Source: Mrakia gelida
Lineage: Eukaryota > Basidiomycota > Tremellomycetes > Cystofilobasidiales > Mrakiaceae
DNA length: 64,000 nucleotides
Assembly: GCA_024345305.1 (NCBI GenBank)
Contig: BRON01000011.1
Coordinates: 930,001 to 994,000, forward strand
Direction: 5' to 3'
The position numbers and the translations under genes are program-made. This document shows positions 23,446 to 34,100 of this stretch, one piece after another. Position 1 is the stretch's first letter; each line of letters starts with the position of its first letter. Under the pieces are notes generated by a model that did not search any database, was not told the origin of the DNA, and worked only from the letters and a program-made list of their open reading frames with translations.

Positions 23446-25535
23446 TTACATGACGATGCATCCTCCCTTCTTCTTGGTAGCTTTGGGAGCGGGGTTCAAG
23501 ACTGCTCGGATGGCTTCGTCGCTGTTCAAACAGGAAACGAAGGGCAAGGAGGGGCGACGCGTCAGTCGATCGTCGCGAACAGTGGAGATGGGAGAAGGAC
23601 GACGAACAAGACAGTCTTCAATCCCTTCTGCGTCAGAGCAGAGCACTCGAGGTACTTGACGGCTCCGATGTCACGAGCACAGGCAGTGGCCTGGTGGAAT
23701 CAGAAGATAGGAAAGGGTGTGAGCTCGAGAGGCGGGGCGAACCAGAACGAGAACGAGGGGATGGAGATAAGAACGAACGGCAGGGTACTGGATGGGAGCC
23801 TGACGACGTTCAGCGAGTTTGGCGATGGACTGGGGGTCTTCCCGGAGATCTGGGAGGAGGAGGGATCGAGGAGGTAAGCTCGAGTTCGAGAGTGAAGGGA
23901 GACGAGCGAAACTCACCGAGCTTCGTTCCGACCAGGATCACGGGAGTTCTGTTCGAGGAAAGGGGAGGACCGAGTCAGTGCGTCGTAGAGATGGTGGATG
24001 AGTTGGGAGAACGAACGAAGGAGAGTGGTGACCGATCTCAGGGATCCACTGCAGAAGGGAGAGAAGCAGAGTCGAAGGTCAGCAAAGCAGCGTCGGCGTC
24101 TCCCGAGTGTGGAGGAGAGGACGAACCTTCGTCTTCACGTTCTCGAAACTCGCCGGCTGTAGTACCAAGGGGAAAAGAGAAGGATGAGCTTCGTTTCTCT
24201 TGAGTTTTCGGCTCAGCTCGTTCCCTGCACCCGCGAAGTCGGACGACTTCGAGCGTCGCTCTCAATCCTTCCACTTTTCCTCGGTAGACCGATCCAGGTC
24301 CACTCAGTCGATTAAGACCTGGAGCGGCTCGGAGTCGCCCTCGACCCACCACGACTGAGAGGCTCGGTCAACGAGACCGCGAGACTCACCGAAACCAAAC
24401 TGAAGCAAACGAGGAACACTGGAGGACGAGGGAGGGAGGAAAGGTGGTGTCAGAACGAGGGCCGAAACCAGATGCGACGAAACAGGATAAGAAGGGGAGC
24501 TCGCCATCGGTCTGAGGATACGAGAGGGGTCGAAGACGGCTGGGAAGAGGAGAGGCGAGAGGAAGAGGGAGGAGAGAGGAGATGAGCTTCGCGTTTCGGA
24601 CGAGGCAAGATGATCGAGTCGACTCACTCGTAATCCTCCTGTCCAGCAGTATCCCAAAGTTGAAGCGAAACTGTAGATCCATCGACGACAATCTGGGCAG
24701 AGTCTGTGGAGGAGGGGCCAGAGAGGAGAGGCCGAGCCTGGTTGAGTGACTGATCGCTCGGAGGTGCAAGATGAGGTTCGAGACCGAAACAAAAAGAAGT
24801 TTGGAGACGTACAGTTATCGAAGACGGTTGGGATGTACTCTCCCTGTTACGATGATACATGCACGAAGCGGCGAGGAGGAAGGGAGAAAGGAAAAGATCG
24901 GAGGGACGTGAGTGAGCCGAGGAGACTTCGCTGTCGGAGGCGGGGAAGGAGGGACGAACAGGGAAAGCCTGGTTGTGAAACGGACAAGGTCAGCGTTCGA
25001 GTTGATACAAGAGAGGTCGAGAGAGAAGCTCACGTTGGTGGTGTAAGAGATAAGGGCACAGGTCTAGGTGGGCAAAGAAAGCAAAGGGGAGGGAGGGGAG
25101 GAGATGATCAGCTTCGACCTCCCTTCTCTTGTCGCACCTCTCCAGCCCCGTTCGTGCCACTTTGAAGACCCAAAGAGCACACCTTTCCGACGGCTCCATC
25201 ACCGACTGTATATCCGAGTCAAAAAAAGAGCGAAGAGAGCGAGCAGAAAGGGTGGATGAGTACGCAGCGAACGAGGCACCCCTCCCTTCCCTTCCCTGCC
25301 TTGTCCGACTTGATGAGCTCAGAAACACGTACCTACGACACCTGCAGATCGTCAAGACGCGTAAATAGCGATAGAGGAGGAGGTCAGCTTCCATTTGTAC
25401 TCCATCTCGAGGCTGAGAAGGCGCGTGAAGACGGAGGAGGCAGTATGATGTGTCGAAGAGGAGAAGGAAGGGAGGAGAGGGGGAGGGTGAAGGAGAAGCG
25501 TTGTTGGACGAACATTTGATGCTCTTGTTGGCCAT
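23446..25535 (-). CDS. RAC1: Rac-type small GTPase
   Basis: A Rho-family switch for polarity, actin and NADPH-oxidase signalling at the plasma membrane. Seen across about 12 short exons: '[18 protein letters not shown]' (P-loop G-x-G-A-V-G-K-T), '[18 protein letters not shown]' and '[18 protein letters not shown]' (effector loop), '[18 protein letters not shown]', '[20 protein letters not shown]', '[15 protein letters not shown]' (base-recognition TKLD), '[18 protein letters not shown]', '[16 protein letters not shown]', and a polybasic end with CAAX box 'KKKGGCIVM' for prenylation. Length is about 195 residues, as usual. 'SFSLVSPASFENV' and 'LSYPQTDV' favour Rac over Cdc42. One intron (24419-24504) uses a GC donor. 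Start ATG 25535, stop TAA 23446-23448. No lesion seen. Confidence 0.93.
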
Positions 25536-26121
25536 CTTGGAAGAAGAAAACGAAGGTTAAGCTGAGGGCGGAGGTTGAAGAAAGCTCAGGTCAGCGAACG
25601 AGAGTTGCAGAGGTGGGAAGAGGAAGGTTTGGACGGGAGAGGAGGGATGAGCTCGAACGAAAGGGAGCACAACCTGAACTCACAAGGGAGTTGGGACGAG
25701 ATAGACGCTTGAAGAAAGGACGAGAGATGTAGATCTCGATATAGAGGAGCTTTAGGTGTGTAGAGACGAGTCGAGAGAAGAGAAGGGATGGATGTGGGTG
25801 AGGGGGGGAGATATCGAGGTGGACGTTTGAGAGGCGAGGATCAAGGGGACGTGCGAGAGAAGGAGGTGAGGGAGGGGAGGGTCGTCATGCAGCTGTGGGA
25901 ACTCGGTCCTGAACTTTTTCGCAAATCTGGTCTCTATAGGGCCTGTCCCATACCATCGAAACTTCGGACCTGCAGAAAAATGTGTAACTCGGCCTGACGA
26001 CCAACGAAAACAACGAAGAAAACGAACGACGGCTCTGTTGTTTCATCTGTCCTTCGACTTCCATCATCTCCCTTCCCCCCTGCTCTTTCTTTCTTCCCTT
26101 CCTTTTCGAACCCTCGCCAGT
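25536..26121. promoter_or_regulatory. Divergent region between RAC1 and F-box copy 2
   Basis: 586 nt between divergent start codons. The right end (about 26060-26121) matches the 5' flank of F-box copy 1. The RAC1 side carries purine-rich runs on the plus strand. No gene seen. Confidence 0.45.
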
Positions 26122-27474
26122 ATGGACCTCGAATAACGACTCGCCGCTCTCGAGGAAGCCGACAAGAAAAAGACTCCCCTCATCCAAGCTCAGGAAGCGA
26201 TCATCCTTTCTCTCGCCTCCGAGAACGCCGTCCAACGAAGAGCTCTCGAAGCTCAACAACGACTCGTAGGGGAGCTCTCGAACTCCATCTTCCCCGAAGG
26301 ACACTGGACTCAGGATGTCGGAGAGGTTGGCAAACCTGCTGCTTGGCAATGGTCTCTAGTACGTACGAATCTACACCCTTGTCGCCTCTTCCTCTCGTCC
26401 TCCCTCCCTCCCTCCTCTTCCAACTTCTGACTCGTTCCCTCTTTCCTTCGGCCCTCTCCTGTTCTGGATCTTCTTCGCAGGAGAAGTACAAGATCATGAC
26501 TTCACCCCATGTCCACCCAACCGTCCCAATCTCGCTCTCCGTCCTTCCCATCGAAGTCCTCGAACAGATCGTTCGATTCGTCCATCCCTCTCGAGCGACC
26601 CTCGTCTCCCTTTGCCTCGTCTCCTTTTGTCTCTTCGAAGTCGCCGCGGTCGAACTCTACACCGAAGTTGAGATTGATCTCGACACTGGTCCTCTTCTCT
26701 TTCTCAAGAGAAAGGTACGTTTCTCCTCCTCGTGGGCGGAGTGAGCGATCATCAGTTCGACGCTGATCCGCTTCTCTTCTCTCCTCGCCTCAGCAGACCT
26801 CCTCCAAAAAAGTAGCAGTCCCCGAACCAAGTCCCCGAATCCAACCCTACCTCAACCTATCCACCATCGAAACCCTCGTCCTCTCCCCCCAGCTCCCTTC
26901 CAGACCTCCTCCCTCAAAGAAGCCCAAGCTCACTCCCGGCGGCTTCCCATACCCTTCCTCCGCTCCGTCCCTCTCCCTCTCTCGAACTCGCACAGGCTTC
27001 ATGCCCCTTCCCCTCCCAACGCCCCTCCTCCGGTCTCCTCGCGCTCCACTCGAAGACCTCAAGGATTGGGAGGAAGCCTTCAAGCTCGTCGATCCTGAGA
27101 CGTGGAGGTTCGAAGGACCCGAACCGATCAAGGACGACTTCCTCTCGCCGAGGTTGCAGCTCCTCGAGTTGGACAAGGCCCTTACGAAGATGGCGCAGTG
27201 CTTCGAGGAGTGGGATTGCTTGAAGGAGGTAGTGTTCAAGGGGAAGAGCGTTTTGGAACTGGACGCGTTGAAGAGGGCGCTCGAGAGGTCGAGGAAGGGA
27301 AGGTTTGAGTACACGCTTGTTTTGAAGGATAGGAACGAGGCAGAGTCGATCATGAAGTTTGGGGCTGGGGCGTTGGTGGATCAGTTGGAGTTTGCTGTGA
27401 AGGTGGGAGCGAAGAGGAAGAAGGGAGAGGAGGTCGTCGACGCGTCGCTCACGTTGAGAGTCGTTGCGGTTTAG
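26122..27474 (+). pseudogene. F-box family copy 2, stop at codon 5
   Basis: Exon 1 begins ATG-GAC-CTC-GAA-TAA (TAA at 26134-26136); copy 1 has CAA (Gln) at that codon in otherwise near-identical sequence, so this is a C-to-T nonsense change. The rest of the exon is open: 'QRRALEAQQRLVGELSNSIF', 'PEGHWTQDVGEVGKPAAW', ending 'QWSL' at a GTACGT donor. Exon 2 starts 'EKYKIMTSPHVHP' and has the F-box-like 'ISLSVLPIEVLEQIVRFVHP' and 'LVSFCLFEVAAVELYTEV'. Exon 3 is a 220-codon LRR-like tail ('LNLSTIETLVLSPQ', 'ETWRFEGPEP', 'LTLRVVAV') to TAG 27474. Restart at ATG 26496 in exon 2 would still give the F-box and tail. The promoter and first codons resemble copy 1 while the rest resembles copy 5, so it is a mosaic. 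Confidence 0.65.
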
Positions 27475-27900
27475 TTGAGGAGGGGAGGATTATGTTGGCT
27501 ATGTGTTCAGTCGCCTCTTCTAGTTCCTGATACATGTATGTTCTCTCTGTCCATTCATTCGCGGTTATCGCTTGTCGGGAGCTCGAGTCGAGGGGAAGAT
27601 CCGTCTGGACGCGTCGTGAGGGAGTCGACGGGAGTTGGCGCTCGAAACGGACGGGGAGACTGGATTTGTTTGCTCTTCAAAGTATGAGATGGAATTCGCG
27701 AAGGTGTGCCTAAGTTCGCGAGGACGTTGACGTAAAAAGGGAGGGAAAGGCGAGGACGAGTGCGCGTCGACGCGTTGAGCTCGATCTCGTTCTCCAACCG
27801 TACTTTCTACAGAACCCCAGAGAAGAATGTTTCATACCAGCGTACCAAGGCTAGGTGTATCCTCGAGAAGCTACCAATCAGAACGCAAAGCCTCCCATCG
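27475..27900. other. Convergent intergenic stretch
   Basis: About 425 nt between the 3' ends of F-box copies 2 and 3. I see no gene, only short random frames. Confidence 0.4.
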
Positions 27901-29216
27901 TCATCTCCTCGTCTTCTTCATCGAAAGATCCAGCGACACCAACCTCAAACCCCAGTCAGAATCCTCGACATCCCTCAAAAAGCCCGGTATATCTTCCCCG
28001 TCTACCTTTTCCACCGTCTCCACATTCTCCCACGTCTTCGTCCAGATATCCACTTGAACGAACAAAAGGTCTGGCGAGCATCGACGAAGACAAGCTTCGA
28101 AGGCCGACGTGCTCTTGGTTCCCTCGATGAGCAGAACCGACTCGAGACCGAGAGATGCGAAGGATTCGAGTCGCGTCCACTGGAAAGTAAACGAGTCGAC
28201 GAGGTCCTGAGGGACGAACTGGATGGTGGGAGGCACGGCTTGGAGTCCTCCCTCGCCGACCCAGAGCTGGAAGCTCTGCGGGTTCAAGAGACGAAGAGGG
28301 ACGACCCAAGCAGAGAGATCGGAGATGGTGAAAACGGTGACGGTGACGACGTTGATATCGAGGGAGATCCATTGTTGAGTGGTCGCGAGCAAGCGAGCCA
28401 GCTTCTTGAAGGTAGAGGGGGAGGGAGGACGTTCCCTCTCGTCCGAGACGAGGCGAAGCTTGTGAGGGACCAGGAGGCGGGAGATTCGCTCGCTCTTGGC
28501 GGGCTGACCGTTGACGATCTGATGAGAGATAAAAGGTGAGGGGGAGATCCAGCTCGCGATGAAAGGTGGAAGGAGAGGATGCATAAGGGACCGCTTGGTG
28601 CGACGAGAGAGGAAACTCACCACGACCCTGGATTCGACGAACTTGATTGCCTTCTTTCCGTCCATCGTGACGCGGACTCCGTAGACGTGGGTTGAAGCCA
28701 CTTCCAGAAGTCTGAAGGAGACACGGAGGAAAGTGAGGCGCGAGGCACGGGGTAGGAAAGCGAGGATGAGGGAGAGGAGCTCGACGGGGAGGGAGAGGAG
28801 CGAGGTTGGAGGTCCAGCTGCGAGGGCGAGAGGAGGGAGGACCCTGTACTTCTCCTAGTTAGAGTGTAGCAGAGTAGAGAGATTAGCTTCGATGCAGCCG
28901 ATAGCCTTGAAGGGACGAGAGGGGAGGAAGGAAAGGGGGAACGAACGAGAGACCAAACCCAGCGACCTTCCTCCTCCCTTCCTTCCTCCCTTCGACTCTG
29001 CCAAAGCCAGAACCCTCCAGGGATCGATGATCTCACGAGCTCTCCGATGATGAGCTCTTGATCCTTGTTGACGCTCCCGAGGGCTTCGTTCTCCAGGGAG
29101 AGTCGAGCGATGGACGATGCTTGAGCTTCGTTCTCCGTCGAGAGACGAGCGATGGACGAGGCTTGGAGACGAGCCTGCTCCTGGAGCTGAGCGATCTGGG
29201 AAGCGATGAGGTCCAT
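27901..29216 (-). CDS. F-box family copy 3 (intact)
   Basis: An intact member, about 400 residues in three exons. Exon 1 (90 codons) is a coiled coil with two near-identical heptad blocks, 'QASSIARLSTENEA' and 'QASSIARLSLENEA', then 'NKDQELIIGELVRSSIPGGF', ending 'GRWVWSL'. Exon 2 starts 'EKYRVLPPLALAAG' and holds the F-box 'LLSLPVELLSLILAFLPRAS' and 'FRLLEVASTHVYGVRV'. Exon 3 starts 'IVNGQPAKSERI' and has 'NPQSFQLWVGEGGLQAVPPT', 'LLIEGTKSTSAFEACLRRCS' and a basic end 'SMKKTRR' before TGA 27901. It starts 203 nt from copy 4 on the other strand and is the counterpart of copy 6. Substrate adaptor for an SCF ligase is inferred from the F-box alone; the N-terminal coiled coil could allow dimers. 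Confidence 0.75.
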
Positions 29217-29419
29217 TGGAGCGAGAAAGGGAGATGTTCCGAAGAAACGAGGGGGAAGGGAGTTGTGGTCGAGGGAAGGACAGCACTGCGAGCGAACCAG
29301 AAGAGGTTGAGCTCGCTCGTTTCGGTCCTTTCCTCCCGACTCCTTCCTCCTCCAAAAACACGTATTTTTTCCTGCTCTTTCTCCTCGCCCACTCTTCCAC
29401 CCCCTCCCTACATTCTGGG
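29217..29419. promoter_or_regulatory. 203-nt bidirectional promoter of F-box copies 3 and 4
   Basis: All transcription signals for two divergent genes must lie in this short stretch or in the genes. On the plus strand it contains 'GGTTGAGCTCGCTCGTTT' and 'CGACTCCTTCCTCCTCC' followed by 'AAAAACACG'; the same blocks occur in reverse complement at 53946-54149 between copies 5 and 6. The side facing copy 3 shares 'GACCACAACTCCCT' with the copy 6 side. Confidence 0.6.
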
Positions 29420-30777
29420 ATGGATCTCATCCTCGCTCGAATCGATCAACTCGAGGAGCAGGCTCGCCAGCAAGCCTCGACCATCGAGGCCCAACGCTCC
29501 TCCCTCGCTCTCCTCTCCTCCAACGTCAGCTGCCTCGCGTCCGAGAACGAGTCCCTCAGATCCAAAAACGAGGAGCAGGATCGAGTCATCGGACAGCTAT
29601 CCAGATCCGTCGTTCCAGGAGGTCAATGGGTGTGGGAAGTCCTTCCATGGGGAGAGAGGAAGTCGGGAGCTGAGCCAGAAGGAAGGTGGGCGTGGAGTCT
29701 CGTAAGCTCGTTTCTTCCTCCCCTTCACCGCTTCTGCTGCTTATTCGAAGCTCGGCATCGACCATCTTGTACCTAAACTTGTGTTCTTGAGGAGTAGGAG
29801 AAGTACAGACCGAACGATCCTCCCTCTCTCGCCCCCCAAGCTCAACGACGACGAGCCCATCCCAAACCAACCCTCACCTCCCTCCCCGCCTCCATTCTTC
29901 AATCCATCGTCTCTCTTCTCGGTCGAAGAGGAAGACTCACGCTCTGCGGTGTCTCCTCCAGACTCCTCGAGGTAGCGGGGAGGCAGCTATACCGTGACGT
30001 CTGTGTCTATCCTCCACAGGCCATCTCCTTGATCACCTTGAGGGTTCGTCTCCTTCTCTCTCTCTCTCTCCCTTCTTCAGTCCTTTCCACTGTCCAGTCT
30101 CGCTTACTGATCCTCTTTCCTCCTCTTCACCTTCTCCTTTCTTTGACTTTTGCTAGCTCCTCCCACTCGCACACCCCCGTCAACTTCGAATCCGATCCCT
30201 CCTCGCTCCTCACAGGGTCACCTTCCTCTCCATCCCCAACTACGAGCTCCCCTTCGGTCTCCCTTCCCCAACATCGTCGAACCACCAGCAGCTGGCCATC
30301 GAGTGCCTCTGGATCGTCCTTCCAGGCCAGGACCGAGAGATCTCTCGATGGTCTGCATTTCTCCAACTCTTAAACCCTCGCATCGTCGTCCTCGCCGTGA
30401 AATCAACCTCAAGGCCCTCGACGCCGACCGTTCTTCCGACCCTCTCTCGTCTCAACCTCGACACCGTCGCCTGGCTCGGGCACTGGAAGGGTATCAGGGA
30501 GTTGAGGCTCAGAGGCGCAGGCTCTGTCGCTTTCCTACGCGGTCGTCAAAGACTCGCGCTTCGAGACTGCCTCGAGCGAGCTGCCGTCTCGATGGGAAAG
30601 CGTCCTTCGGACGTCGAGACGTCCATCGTCGTTAACTTCAGGGATGGGACGTCGGCGAAGGAGGTGATGAAGGACGACGCGAGTCTGGAGAGGAGATTGG
30701 GGAAGTCGCTCGCGTCCATCAAGCCGGTGAAGGAAGTGTGCGTCAGGCTTCGGGTTCAGCAGGTCGTGTCTCAGTAG
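29420..30777 (+). CDS. F-box family copy 4 (intact, most divergent)
   Basis: Exon 1 starts 'MDLILARIDQLEEQARQQAS' and continues as a coiled coil to 'DRVIGQLSRSVVPGGQWVWE' and the signature end 'GRWAWSL' at a GTAAGC donor. Exon 2 starts 'EKYRPNDPPSLAPQ', with F-box-like 'LTSLPASILQSIVSLLGRRG' and 'VSSRLLEVAGRQLYRDVCVY'. Exon 3 (about 215 codons) has regular Leu spacing typical of LRR-like folds ('LNLDTVAWLGHWKGIRELRL') and ends 'VCVRLRVQQVVSQ' at TAG 30777. All three exons join in phase. Its tail is not alignable by eye with copies 2 or 5, although the N-terminus and promoter match copy 5. Confidence 0.75.
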
Positions 30778-31130
30778 CTTCGTAGCGCGTCGTTAAGTCT
30801 TTCGATAGTATAACCTTCTCTCTGTCCTCCTGATTACACAAGTGCTTTCGAGCGGTCCTCGTCCTTCTTTCGACGCGCCGTCGCTGCCTTCGCTTTCCTC
30901 TTTTCGACGATGTCGACGAGCAAACGAGCAAAAGATCGTAGCATTTCAAATCATTATAAAGATCGTACTCATGGTGAAGAAAGAGAGCGATAAACTAGAG
31001 GGAGAGAGAAGACCCAAGCCGAAGGGTATAGAACCGAGAGAAAACGAGAGGGCGAACGAGAGAACATTGCGAGACGGAGATACCGAGAAGACAAACGAGC
31101 AAGGAAACCGAGTGTAAGAGCGCACGAAGA
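30778..31130. other. Convergent intergenic stretch
   Basis: About 350 nt between the 3' ends of F-box copy 4 and SLA2. A-rich on the plus strand toward SLA2. No gene seen. Confidence 0.4.
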
Positions 31131-34100
31131 CTAGTCCTCCTCCTCGTGGTAACTGTTTCGAATCGAAGAAGCGAAAGGAAAGAAGGTCAGTTGCACGCTC
31201 GCCCAAACGAAAGAAGACGCGTCGAGCAAACTCACCCAGCTCTCCTCATCTCTCCCAACCTCCTCCTCGCACCACCCAGATCCTTCTCCAACTTGAGAAT
31301 CTCCACCTGCTGCTCCATCTCCCTGACCTTGAACTCGTGAGCCGCCATAGACTTGTAATCCACCGCCTCGTCCACGTCCGTCCTCGACGAGATAGCCTTG
31401 ACCTGTCGAACGAGAGCCTTGCACGCCTCGGTGACTGCCTTCGCGGCGAGTTCGAGTCGTTCCTGAGTCTTGGACATGAGGGAAGCCTTGACTCTCGAAG
31501 CGGCAACGAGCTGAGCGGTAGCGGCTGAGACTTCGTTGGAAGCGACGATGAGCTGTTCGAGCGAGTGGGTTCCAGAGATGACTCCGTCGGCGGACTCGAT
31601 GAGGAGGGTGGTGGCGAACGCGACGGCCTTGGCTGCTGAGACGAGACCTTCCGTCCATCGGTTGTTCCTCTTGTAGAATTGCTGGATCGAACTGGATCCC
31701 TTTCCTTGCGCGACAATCTCCTGCTGGGAATCGGCGGCGGCTTTGATGAGTCGACCGATGGCGCTGGTGATGGCCAAAGCTGCCTCGAGGATGGCGTCGT
31801 GGACCTGAACGTCGAGAGCCGAGTATCGGTTGCTGTCCTTAGGACGAGCCATGAGCTCTTGAAGCCTCTTGGTAGCGACCTCGATGGCGGTGGCAGCGGC
31901 CATCATCTCCCTCTCGACGAGATCTCCGATGTCTCCGTTCGATTTCGAGAGTGAGTCCGACTTCCTCTGGACGAGTCCCTCGACCATCTTGGACAGGTTG
32001 GCGAGAGCAGCTCCCGCCGAAGCGTTGTTCCTGAGCGCGACCTCGCTCGATCCGACGAGGTTGTACGACTGGAGGTTCATGAAGAACCGAGCTCCGACGT
32101 CTCCTGCGGTCTTCGCGACGTTGATGAGCTTATCCGACGCGTCGTCCGAGCTGGTGAGTCGAGTGATACCCTTGGAGGAGACGATGACGTCCGAGAGACT
32201 CTGAGCGAACTCGTTGGCGGCCTTGATCACGTCGACGTGCGATCCTCCCTTCTTGCGACCGAGGAAGAGGTTGTAGACCATGGCGAACTCGGTCGCGTTG
32301 TTCGTCGCCTTTTCGATGATTGAGAGGGTGTACTCGGGAGTGGCGTTGGTGTTTCCGGTCTGGGTAGGGGACTCGAGCTCGTAGATGGAGTCGTCGATCT
32401 TCTGGATGCAAGCCTGGAGGATCGAATCTGAGAGAGGGACGCGACGAGAAGGAACGAGGACATCAGCTTCCGTTCTTCCGAGCTCAGTCGAACGGAGAGA
32501 AAATTCACCGATGATCTGGTTGAGCTCCTTTCGGTGATCGAGGATGAGGGTGTCGACCTGAGCGGTGAAGGTGTTGTCGACCTCGGCGGTGTTCTGAGGA
32601 AGACGTAACGCGAAGGGAGAGTCGAGTCAGCTCTCATTGAGTTTCTTCCCCTTCTGCTTCCCGAAGTTGCGCGAAGGAGAACACGACTCACCAGCTTCGT
32701 CTCGTTCAAGTTCTGCAACGTCGAATCCAGGCTCTCCTGCATCACGCTCAACTCAGCGTCTCGATCCTCAAGAGCCTCCTCGTGATCCCTCTTCTGGTCG
32801 TCGAGCTTCTTGAGGAGGTCGTCGATCTGGATCTGCTTGGACTTAAGCGAGTCCTCGAGCTCGGTGAGCTGTCGGTTGTACTTGGAGATGAGGGAGGTAG
32901 TGTCGGCGGACTTGTTCCGAGACGCGTCGTCGGCTCGTTCGTTGGCGAACTTGAGATCCCTCTTGAGTCGATCGAGCTCCTCCTTCTGACTCTGTGAGGA
33001 GGAGAAAAAAATGAAGAGGTGGTCAGCACTGCTGGTCGAATAAGAAGAAGAAGCAAGGTGGGAAGCTGGACGACTCACCGACTTCAGTCGATCAACATCG
33101 AATCTCGAACGATCCCTCTCCTTGATCATGTCGGCGAGCTCGAGGTTCTTCGACTTGACGTCCCTCTCCATCCTCTCCATTCGATCGACAGCCTCCTGAG
33201 CCGAGTTTGCCCTGAGCTGCATCGCCTTGGACTTGTTGAGGAGGTCGAGATGCTCCGAACGAAGCTGAGAGTAGAGTTTGGCGAGAGCTTGGTACTTGGT
33301 CTTCCATTCCTCGATCTGACGTTGAAGTTGGAGGATGAGCTCGTCCTTGGAGGAGAGTTGAGCACCGACGTTGGCTGAGATCATTCCGAGCTCCTGTTCG
33401 AGAGCTTTGACTCGCTGGAGAAGCGAAAGGAAGAGGGAAGTGAAGGTCAGCTTCGTTCGTTCGCGTCGAGCTCGAGAAACGAAAGACGCGAACTCACTCG
33501 GTCGTACTGCTCCAACATCATCTGGTCTCGCTCGTACTGTCCCCTCATACCCAACATCTCCATCTCCATCTGTTGTTGACGTCCGTTGTCCTGCTGCTGG
33601 AAGTGCTGCTGCTGCATCATCTGCTGCTGACGAGCCAACTCCTCCTGAGCCCTCCTCTCGTTCTCCTGCTGCTGCCTCAACTGCTCGGCGTGTTCCCTCT
33701 CCAACCGCTCGGCCTCCTGATGTTGACGAGCCTGAGCTGCCTCTCGCTCCTTGACGAGAGCCTGCTGCTTCCTCTCGTACTCTCCGAGCATTCGCTTCTG
33801 CTCCTCGATGTCGGCGGCAGTGGAGTCGAGGATGGAGGGAGTCGTGGGAGCCGGAATCGCGGGTTTGGGAACAGCGGTCTTGGGTCGATCAGGTAGGTCG
33901 GGAGCGGTTCCGTTGTCGAGAAGGTTGGGAGGTTCCTGAAAGAGGCGAGGGAAAGAAGGAAGGTCAGTCAGGAGGGAGGTACGCGAGCTCGAAGGGTCGA
34001 ATGAGACTCACCTGTCCAAGCTTGGGGACGTTGATGAGTCCAGTGAGGTACTTGAGGTTCGAACACTCGTAGTAGAACTTTCGAAGGTTGAAGTGCTGAG

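Noticed and set aside
20918..23461. A 378-codon minus-strand frame starting at 23461 as the start of the SAP gene
   Set aside because: The SAP motif begins at residue 4 from ATG 22945 and the upstream part is low-complexity leader; the frame also reads through the next intron.
23446..25535. Calling the GTPase Cdc42 rather than Rac
   Set aside because: '[20 protein letters not shown]' and '[17 protein letters not shown]' are shared by both, but '[14 protein letters not shown]' with the polybasic end and overall string fit Rac better as I recall the families; some doubt remains.
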